In this document: piece by piece, positions 25,561 through 31,939 of the stretch | Layout: each line of letters starts with the position of its first letter | How positions within the stretch are numbered: the first letter of the stretch is position 1 | Assembly: GCA_030374735.1 (NCBI GenBank) | Contig: JASCIV010000211.1 | Coordinates: 1 to 31,939, forward strand | Source of the DNA: Gracilaria caudata | Lineage: Eukaryota > Rhodophyta > Florideophyceae > Gracilariales > Gracilariaceae | Direction of reading: 5' to 3' | DNA: 31,939 bases | Translations under genes and position numbers: made by a program | Notes under the pieces: model-generated | Database searches by the model: none | Told to the model about the DNA's origin: nothing | What the model saw: the letters and a program-made list of their open reading frames with translations, nothing else

Positions 25561-26069
25561 GCTTTGGATGATAACCCTTACCAACAACAATTATCCCCCT
25601 GTCCAAGTAATATATTTCGCGATGTAGGAAGCTTCAGACTATTTCGGTGAGATTGCTCTACACGAGTCTAACGATTGTTGGAGCAAACTTGGGTATAGGT
25701 TGTATACATAGAGCTCTATTAAGACATCTCATGACTTGCAATTGCAAAAAGTATTTCTCTTTTCTCTAGCACTGAGATTTGGATATAGAAGCGATGCCCA
25801 TTCCGTGAGGGCTTCATACATGGGGTTTCTGGCGTGGAGCTTCAGTCCTCGCTCAACTTACAATTCACTTCGTAAATACTATCCAATTGTTCTTCTTCAT
25901 CCTTTCGACGGACTATAAATTATCGAAATCTTCCATAGCCCGCTAGTTTGTGGGCAGTGACACTACGACATGAATCGCGTGTCTGCAACGAAACCAACAG
26001 TAGCACTTTTTTTTTACTTTCAAGAAACCGTACAATAGATGGGAGGATGGCATTTCTTATAACAGGGAT
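25561..26069. other. Intergenic region between convergent NT-C2 gene and GatC
   Basis: It holds two 3' ends. It is AT-rich, with a T9 run near 26010. I saw no repeat or RNA gene. Confidence 0.4.
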
Positions 26070-26563
26070 TTAATCTGATGGATTCGACGACAGCTTTGGG
26101 ACACGGATATAATCTTTCTCCAAAGACGGAGCTTCTGCCATGATATCGTCCCTGTAAAGAGAGTAGAATGCATATTGTTAGAGTTCAGTACTAAAACGGA
26201 GAGGAAACAACTTCTTAGGTGCACGTACACATTAGAAAAACGATGAGGGACGTCTTCTCTCATCACGTTTTGCAAATTTTGAGCAGAGGTCATTGGTTCA
26301 ATCCCTTCCACATCGACCTCACTGATGGTGTCGAAGAAGGCCACGACTTTTTGGATTTCGGGAACAATTTTGCCTAGCTCCTCATCAGATAGTCGCAATT
26401 GGGCCAGCTTAGCAATGTTTTCCACCTCCTGTCTCGAAATATCGCTGCAACTTCTCACGGGGGGTGAACGCGATCTTCGACATGCGGAACGATACACTGT
26501 CGATTGACCAATTCTTGACCAGCATGGAAAAGAAGAGATAAATGCGGGTTCCCCAGCCTTCAT
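26070..26563 (-). CDS. GATC: Glutamyl-tRNA(Gln) amidotransferase subunit C (GatC), organellar, two exons
   Basis: Exon 1 is 26563-26229 and exon 2 is 26151-26070, together 138 residues. GatC is the small stabilising subunit of the GatCAB complex, which turns Glu-tRNA(Gln) into Gln-tRNA(Gln) in mitochondria and plastids. The family core is clear: ISRQEVENIAKLAQLRLSDE, then VVAFFDTISEVDVEGIEPM and REDVPHRF. The C-terminal DDIMAEAPSLEKDYIRVPK comes only from exon 2. The first 40 residues are Ser/Arg/Cys-rich without acids and begin MKAGEPAFISSFP, an organelle leader with a Phe motif; dual targeting would be usual. It is divergent from UTP23 across 452 bp. Confidence 0.9.
26152..26228 (-). other. 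Intron of GatC (77 bp)
   Basis: Minus-strand donor GTACGT at 26228-26223 and acceptor TTTACAG ending at 26152. CTAAC at 26181-26177 lies about 25 bases before the acceptor. The join completes a Val codon and continues into DDIMAEAP. Confidence 0.85.
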
Positions 26564-27015
26564 TAGAGGTGGCTTCTAGGCGATAATCCGTCGAAAGCTG
26601 AATGCAATGTTGGAAGCCCGAGTTGAACAAAATATGCAGTGGTCCAGGTCACTAACAAAGCAAACCGGTTCCCAAGGAGCTACGAATCAAATGTCGTATG
26701 GGTACACTCGAAAACCTTATCGAAACCGCCGCAGCACAATCTCATTGAGATTGCAACTCCAGCAAACAGGGGTGGGATGTTGACAACGATGAACGAAATA
26801 CAGAGTAATTTAAACGAGCAAAAATCGTCTTGAAAGGGAAAGCCAGGATTTTCAATGGAATTCCCAACTCAAGAACAACATCACCGCCTGTGTTGAACAC
26901 AACGTAAGTTTTCGTACAAGGGTACCTTAGTATTTTACTGTACCATTTCGGTCACCTCAACTTGATGTCGACCGACGTCTCTGAACTCCTCAAGCTGTGA
27001 AATCGCTTTTCAGGA
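26564..27015. promoter_or_regulatory. Divergent region between GatC (-) and UTP23 (+)
   Basis: Both promoters lie in these 452 bp. A TTTTCAG directly before the UTP23 start (27007-27013) resembles a 3' splice site, so an intron in the 5' leader is possible. No other gene was seen. Confidence 0.45.
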
Positions 27016-28284
27016 ATGCCTCGTACCAAAGGAAGAACCAGTCAGAATCGGAAGATTCTGTCGTTCTTTCGCGTCAATTTTGAGTATTTGCCGCCTTATC
27101 ACGTCTTGTGTGATGGCGACATGATTTATCAATCCCTGAAGAACGACATGTATCTCAAGCAATCTTTGTCAAACATCTTGAACGCTTCTGCGCAACCTGC
27201 GATCACAAACTGTGTTCTCGAAGATTTGCGAGGCAGAGGTTCAGAATTTTCCAACGCCGCTCTATTTGCGAAACGAACAACTCGGTTGCCTTGTGCCCAC
27301 GAAGAGAAGCTCGAAGTTACAGAATGTCTGTTGCAGAGGTTACAAACGACTTCAGAGAAGAAGCTCATGATTGCAGCCGCGAATGTGGATCTTCTGAAGA
27401 AGCTCACGCGCATCCCAGGCATTCCTCTTATATCCATATTCAATCAAACGAAACTTGTGCTAAGACCCCCGAACAGAATTACTTTGAATTATGTACGAGA
27501 CTACGAGAAAATCAAAACACAAAACATCAGTCAAACAGATAAATCTCTTCTTGAGCGAATCAAAGCTGATGGAAGGGCAAAAAGACCCGAACGGACAACT
27601 ATCAGAAAGAAGCGAAAGGCTAAAGGTCCAAACCCTCTCAGCGTCAAGAAGTCCACAAAACACTCTACAAAACGAGCAGATGACCCAATACCAAAGGAAG
27701 TACAGGAAAATGGCGAATTACCACATACCCTTTCCGCTGCACCCAGCTTAGAAGTGAGTACGTTTTCTGATTCAGTTTCAGCGCAACAGCGTACGCCCAA
27801 GCATGGGAAGCGAAAACGAGGAAAGCGGAGGGCTGGGAGCAAACAAAATGGAGTAGGCGAAGACGAGTGTACCCCTCCACCCAGGAAAGCAAGGCGGAAG
27901 CAACTTGTGCCCGTTTCGAACATCGTTGAGGATCAACCCATGAACGCGATAGAAGGACATGGCGTACGGAGCAAAGAAAGTCCTGGCGCGGATATGGTTT
28001 CCTCTGGTGTTGAAATCAGTGGCGATAGAACCTTGACGCAAGCGCCACGGGAAGAAGGTCAAGTCACGAATTTGGCCCCGAGTTCCATCGGGGCGAATGC
28101 GCTTACTCTTTCTAAATCGAAGACTCAGGATCAAGTAGTTTCCGATGAAAACGAACAAGAGGGTTGGAAAGAGACGAATGCATGTATTCGAGCGGTCCAA
28201 GTGGGTGTAGCTGAAGAAGGGCAGCCAAACAAGCGGAAAAAACAGCGAAAGAATCGCAGAAGACGGCCTTCAAAGAAACAATAA
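27016..28284 (+). CDS. UTP23: rRNA-processing protein UTP23 (PIN-like, small-subunit processome)
   Basis: The product is 422 residues. Utp23 acts in the nucleolus on early 18S processing sites and in yeast on release of snR30. Family features in order: a basic start and LSFFRVNFEYLPPYHVLCDG, the PIN-like fold to about residue 150 with the IPGIPL loop (133-138), and a zinc site formed by Cys66, Cys93, His95 and Cys104. GPNPLSV at 204-210 within a Lys/Arg stretch is the usual C-terminal mark of Utp23. Most relatives end soon after it; this one continues for about 210 mostly disordered residues with several Lys/Arg clusters and ends KKQRKNRRRRPSKKQ. FCF1 is the closest alternative but is shorter and lacks the zinc residues. 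Intronless. Confidence 0.9.
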   Translation: MPRTKGRTSQNRKILSFFRVNFEYLPPYHVLCDGDMIYQSLKNDMYLKQSLSNILNASAQPAITNCVLEDLRGRGSEFSNAALFAKRTTRLPCAHEEKLEVTECLLQRLQTTSEKKLMIAAANVDLLKKLTRIPGIPLISIFNQTKLVLRPPNRITLNYVRDYEKIKTQNISQTDKSLLERIKADGRAKRPERTTIRKKRKAKGPNPLSVKKSTKHSTKRADDPIPKEVQENGELPHTLSAAPSLEVSTFSDSVSAQQRTPKHGKRKRGKRRAGSKQNGVGEDECTPPPRKARRKQLVPVSNIVEDQPMNAIEGHGVRSKESPGADMVSSGVEISGDRTLTQAPREEGQVTNLAPSSIGANALTLSKSKTQDQVVSDENEQEGWKETNACIRAVQVGVAEEGQPNKRKKQRKNRRRRPSKKQ

Positions 28285-28715
28285 TGGGTTTATGCATTTC
28301 AGCAAAACCGTATTGAATATATAAGATGTGTTCCTCCCCTAACCAGCCAAAGTTTGATGATATGAATTCTTAGTGTGTCCGGCTGCAGTTGTTCCAAATC
28401 CGTAAACGAGATTTAACTCAGTAGGAATTTCGGCTCTCAAGAGGAGATGAACATGAATCGGCTTGGTGTGAATAAAAATTGGTCTCCAATCGGACATAGC
28501 TCTCTCGAATTCATGTACAGCTGTGTACAACAGCACGGCACAAATTTGTACTTTCATGTTTTTCACCACAAGGAAGCCAATCTGTCTCTGGCTTCCAAAG
28601 TCAAAATCGGGTCAAAGGCAAGTTCGGCAACGCTTTTATGACAATTTGGCTATATAAAAGGAACAAAAAGCACGTTACCTTTGTGGTTCCCTGTCGTCTC
28701 TAAATTTGTTCGTCA
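28285..28715. other. Intergenic region downstream of RPC19 and UTP23; possible small spliced ORF
   Basis: The two flanking genes converge here. On the minus strand a frame closing at 28339 stays open for more than 80 codons and could be joined in frame to a short exon starting at the ATGATG beside the RPC19 stop, through a GTAACG donor near 28680. The product would be about 90 residues and resembles nothing I know. A TATATAAAAG lies at about 28651-28660 on the plus strand with no gene after it. I do not call a gene. Confidence 0.3.
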
Positions 28716-29039
28716 TCATTCATTGTTCATTGCTCTGTAGGCTTCAGTTTCAAGGGAAAATCTTGTTTGAATAAATTCTGCAATCTCTTTCAAGTTAATC
28801 AACGCTTCCTTAAAAAGATCAGCAGCCGGCTTCTCATAAGTTTCTACACGGATATTCATCGTGTTTTCGCTTGGATGAGGAATACTGTATCCGCAGAATT
28901 TCACGTCGGGATTCTTCACGAGGACGTAGCGTAGTGCATTTCCCAAAGTATGATCTTCATCCCGTAATACAAACGTTTGATTTGTTTGATCCGTGCCGAT
29001 AACCTCTACTTTGGGTTCGGAACTCGTTTCGCTGCTCAT
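28716..29039 (-). CDS. RPC19: RNA polymerase I and III subunit RPC19 (AC19 / POLR1D)
   Basis: The product is 107 residues from the ATG at 29039. It is the small partner of AC40 in the alpha-like heterodimer that seeds assembly of both Pol I and Pol III. The domain is complete: NQTFVLRDEDHTLGNALRYVLVKNPDVKF, then GYSIPHPSENTMNIRVET and a helical end with ALINLKEIAEF. The HTLGNALR motif is diagnostic of the Rpb11/AC19 group, and the surrounding residues favour AC19. It is a little shorter than yeast AC19 (142), mainly in the N-terminal arm. The frame opens further upstream, but only with a GTG. It is divergent from RuvB-like 1. Confidence 0.93.
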   Translation of the reverse strand: MSSETSSEPKVEVIGTDQTNQTFVLRDEDHTLGNALRYVLVKNPDVKFCGYSIPHPSENTMNIRVETYEKPAADLFKEALINLKEIAEFIQTRFSLETEAYRAMNNE

Positions 29040-29655
29040 TGTATGCGGTTGTGGGAAGAAATGAAGCACTCAGAAAGTAGATAACCTGATAGCGTCCTTT
29101 GATTTCAGACACTACAAGGATAGACGAAAAAAAACGGAAAAACCCGAAGGCCCTTGTAACTGTGAGAGAGCTAGAAACGTCGATGGTTAGAAGTGCTCTT
29201 CCATTAAATGTGGAGTAACCGTGCAGTCCTTAGCGCATTTTGTGTTCGTCCAGAGATTCTGTCAAAAGGCTCCTGTGCGCACCCCAAAGTCGGTCACACT
29301 GGCAGAACTAAGCGGCAAATGAACACGGTTTTATTGCAAAGTACGACGGCACGCGCCTTGCTAAGCAGACTTCGCAAGGGTAGCGTTCTACCCTGGAAAG
29401 CCTTGTAGATGCGCGGGTAGCGGGAACTGCAAATTTGTCTGGCAAAATAGAGGATTTACGCTTTTTTGATTTTGGTTGGGATCAAAATGAACGAACCTAC
29501 TTTTTTCTTGTATGATGTTGTATCCACTGCAACTATTTCGCCCACGGATCAAACTTCCGTCATTTTAGCTGCAACACATCGCAAGACTTAGTCTTTACCA
29601 CACCCCTCCCTTAGAGCCTCCCTGTCATCGCGGCCTAGAAAATTCGTCAGATAAG
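29040..29655. promoter_or_regulatory. Divergent region between RPC19 (-) and RuvB-like 1 (+)
   Basis: Both promoters lie in 616 bp. It includes TACGACGG at 29342-29349 and the hairpin GGGTAG-CGTT-CTACCC at 29378-29393, members of the dispersed intergenic motif set. No further gene was seen. Confidence 0.45.
29378..29393. repeat. Dispersed motif copy: GGGTAG-CGTT-CTACCC hairpin
   Basis: A six-pair stem around CGTT. It is the reverse-complement form of the motif at 1238-1251 and 16629-16641, and shares TAGCGTTCTACCC with 30-42. Confidence 0.55.
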
Positions 29656-31251
29656 ATGGTGGGAAGTGCGGAGCCCTCGGCTGTTCCAAGTGCTGGATCG
29701 TCTCAACCTACCAGCGAGATTAAGAAAGAAAGTACCCCACAAGCCAAAGATGGACCCACGAAACCAGATGAAAAGGCTGATCAGCAGATGACCGATGTTG
29801 TTCCACAAGCGTCTCCGCAACCATTTGCACCGGTTTCAGAGCCCAACAAGGCCCTTGAGCCATCAAGCACTCCGTCCACAATGAAAATCGAAGACGTGCG
29901 TTCTACGGCAAAAGCACAACGAATTGCAGCACATTCGCACGTGAAAGGCTTAGGTTTGAACCAGACTGGAACAGCTATGCAGATGGGAGGAGGTCTTGTC
30001 GGACAAGAACAAGCGAGAGAAGCAGCTGGTATTGTTGTTGAACTCATTAAGACCAAGAAAATGGCAGGCAGGGCGCTTTTGCTCGCCGGTGGTATGGGTA
30101 CTGGTAAAACTGCCCTAGCTTTGGCTATTGCCCAGGAGCTCGGAACCAAGATTCCATTTTGTCCTATGGTGGGCTCAGAGGTGTATTCTAGTGAAGTGAA
30201 GAAAACTGAAGTGCTTATGGAAAACTTCAGAAGAGCAATTGGATTGCGAATCAAAGAGAGTAAAGAAGTCTTTGAGGGAGAAGTGATTGAACTGACTCCG
30301 GAAGAAACTGAAAATCCACTTGGTGGGTACGGGAAGACAATAAGCCAAGTAATTATTGGGCTGAAAGCCGGTCGCGGGACAAAACAGCTCAGGCTTGACC
30401 CTTCTATCTACGAAGCTTTACAAAAAGAACGAGTCTGCATTGGGGACGTCATCTACATTGAGGCTAATTCGGGCGCGGTAAAGCGTGTTGGAAGGAGCGA
30501 CGTGTACGCAACAGAATTTGACCTAGAGGCCGAAGAGTACGTCCCGTTACCGAAAGGGGATGTTCATAAGAAGAAAGAAGTTGTTCAGGATGTCACATTA
30601 CACGACCTCGATGTTGCGAACGCTAGACCTCAAGGAGGTCGTGACATTATCAGTATGCTCAACCAAATGGGCAAACCGAAAAAGACCGAGATCACCGAAA
30701 AGCTACGCGCGGAAATCAACAAGATCGTCTCGGGCTATATTGATCAGGGAGTAGCGGAACTTGTTCCAGGAGTGCTGTTCATTGATGAAGTTCATATGCT
30801 CGATTTGGAATGCTTTGCTTTCTTGAATAGGGCTCTTGAATCTAATTTGGCCCCGATCGTCATTTTTGCAACAAACAGAGGGATGACAGAAGTTAGTGGC
30901 ACAGATATGCGGGCACCTCACGGAATTCCTGTGGACCTCTTGGATCGATGCCTCATCATCAGAACTCAACCTTATTCAATGGAAGACATTGCGGTAATCA
31001 TCCAGATTAGAGCTAAGGTGGAAGGTATCGTGTTAAAGGAGGACAACGTTGTCGCAGCACTGGTTGAGGTTGCTGCTCGCACTTCGCTGCGATACGCAAC
31101 ACAGATATTGACCCCCGCGAGCATTCTGTCCAGTGTTAAAGGTCAAGAACATCTGACGGCTGCCGACGTTAAGGAGGCGGATGGATTGTTTTACGACGCC
31201 AAAGCCTCCGCTCGAATATTGCGGGAAAGTGCTTCGAAATACATAAGTTGA
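29656..31251 (+). CDS. RUVBL1: RuvB-like 1 (Pontin, RVB1), AAA+ ATPase
   Basis: The product is 531 residues if it starts at 29656. RUVBL1 forms hexamers with RUVBL2 that serve in INO80/SWR1 remodelers, the R2TP chaperone and box C/D snoRNP assembly. From Met76 (MKIEDVRSTAKAQRIAAHSH) the protein follows the family closely: the OB-fold insertion at about 195-370, Walker B LFIDEVH (374-380) and a C-terminal LFYDAKASARIL. IKKTEV-type KTEVLMENFRRAIGLRIKES favours RUVBL1 over RUVBL2. Two oddities: the P-loop reads AGGMGTGKT (144-152) in place of the near-invariant AGPPGTGKT, and there is a 75-residue Pro/Ser/Gln/Lys-rich N-terminal extension. The extension may be real or the start may be at 29881. 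Intronless. Confidence 0.95.
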   Translation: MVGSAEPSAVPSAGSSQPTSEIKKESTPQAKDGPTKPDEKADQQMTDVVPQASPQPFAPVSEPNKALEPSSTPSTMKIEDVRSTAKAQRIAAHSHVKGLGLNQTGTAMQMGGGLVGQEQAREAAGIVVELIKTKKMAGRALLLAGGMGTGKTALALAIAQELGTKIPFCPMVGSEVYSSEVKKTEVLMENFRRAIGLRIKESKEVFEGEVIELTPEETENPLGGYGKTISQVIIGLKAGRGTKQLRLDPSIYEALQKERVCIGDVIYIEANSGAVKRVGRSDVYATEFDLEAEEYVPLPKGDVHKKKEVVQDVTLHDLDVANARPQGGRDIISMLNQMGKPKKTEITEKLRAEINKIVSGYIDQGVAELVPGVLFIDEVHMLDLECFAFLNRALESNLAPIVIFATNRGMTEVSGTDMRAPHGIPVDLLDRCLIIRTQPYSMEDIAVIIQIRAKVEGIVLKEDNVVAALVEVAARTSLRYATQILTPASILSSVKGQEHLTAADVKEADGLFYDAKASARILRESASKYIS

Positions 31252-31939
31252 AGAGTCTTCAAGATCTGTAAGGGGTTGGATTGTTGTTCTTGGTGTGGTG
31301 TGTGTTCCGTTCTTGGGGAGCAGATTGAGTTTTTGAAGCCCATTTCGGTCTTCGCTTGTTGAATATGGCTTTCGCTGATACAACTAACTAGCGAACAAGC
31401 TTTGTTCGGACGGCTATACATCGCCCATATTAGAACATTGATTGCTTGTGAATATGTCAAAGGACGAAGCTCTTCTGGGTCGCGACGTGCCGAACATTTA
31501 CATGTCACAACCCTCATTCCTGTATATGGTTTAGGACTTCCCACTCTTATAGAGTCGGTGTTTCGAAGCGTGAGTGTTTTTTCCGAGAACAGAAACCGAA
31601 ACGCATTTATGGATCACAATCTCTTCTGCCCGGTTCCCATGTAAAACATTGTCCTTCATGGGAACAAAGCTTCTCAATAACCTGGGTGAATCAAGTTTTC
31701 TCATACCGTAATACGATTCTGGTCTATAATGGTATCCTTATAACCCCTCTTATCCTTGTAATCCTAACCCTTCCCTTCGTGTAACAGTGTAGCCATTGGT
31801 TGACAATCACCACAATCGTGAATGGGTTATTCTGAAGCGGGTTACCAGCGTACTGGAAGCAAGGTACTATGTGTCAGAGCAGGTAAAATGCCAGCTGCGC
31901 TACATGTCCGGTGTAGGCTATCATAGGAGGCTGTCGTGG
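31252..31939. other. Gene-free stretch at the right edge
   Basis: It contains the RuvB-like 1 3' end and a 9-bp inverted repeat GTTCCCATG / CATGGGAAC at 31633-31665 with a 15-base loop. Frames at 31402-31644 (+) and 31191-31544 (-) resemble nothing. A gene could begin beyond the edge. Confidence 0.45.

Noticed and set aside
1..31939. CRISPR array, prophage or prokaryotic operon
   Set aside because: No evenly spaced direct repeats, no phage genes and no tightly packed co-directional gene runs; the genes are eukaryotic.

Overview
The window is nuclear DNA of a eukaryote with compact, mostly intronless genes. It encodes eukaryote-only proteins: methionine aminopeptidase 2, RPC8 and RPC19 (RNA polymerase subunits), ribosomal protein S9, RuvB-like 1, the helicase Dbp8, Utp23 and a Mis18-like protein. 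Only five genes need an intron. These introns are short (72-135 bp), begin GTAAG or GTACG, and mostly carry a CTAAC-type branch site. The glutaredoxin starts with a phenylalanine-containing leader of the kind seen on red-algal and glaucophyte plastid proteins, and the CinA-like/nucleotidyltransferase fusion is known from plants and algae. An intron-poor alga, most likely a red alga, is my best inference; no single marker proves it.

Layout. Bases 1-1497 hold no gene that I can support, but contain a hairpin, small dispersed motifs and a fragment of a transposable element. Next come the CinA/nucleotidyltransferase fusion (+), a Siw14-type phosphatase (-), a RING-H2 protein (-), a 441-bp MITE-like element at 5472-5912, an unknown small membrane protein (-), a membrane-anchored cupin (-), a C2H2 zinc-finger protein (-) and, divergent from it, an AFG2-family AAA ATPase (+). 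After 0.95 kb rich in inverted repeats come RPC8 (+), RPS9 (-), a repeat-bearing 1.3 kb gap, glutaredoxin (-), MetAP2 (+), Mis18-like (-), an MFS transporter (-) divergent from DBP8 (+), an NT-C2 coiled-coil protein (+), GatC (-) divergent from UTP23 (+), and RPC19 (-) divergent from RuvB-like 1 (+). The last 0.7 kb has no gene that I can support.

How the genes fit together. Seven of the nineteen genes serve ribosome production: RPC8 and RPC19 (Pol III and Pol I/III), RPS9, DBP8 and UTP23 (40S and snoRNP steps), the AFG2-like ATPase (pre-60S maturation) and RuvB-like 1 (box C/D snoRNP assembly). GatC and glutaredoxin carry organelle leaders. The others are regulatory or unassigned.

The most interesting non-coding content is a set of near-perfect hairpins between genes, one MITE with a matching fragment about 5 kb away, and short motifs found repeatedly in intergenic DNA. 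Among proteins, the Mis18-like factor, the altered P-loop of RuvB-like 1, the shortened AFG2-like ATPase and the bacterial-type cupin deserve checking. I found no tRNA, rRNA, CRISPR array or prokaryotic operon.
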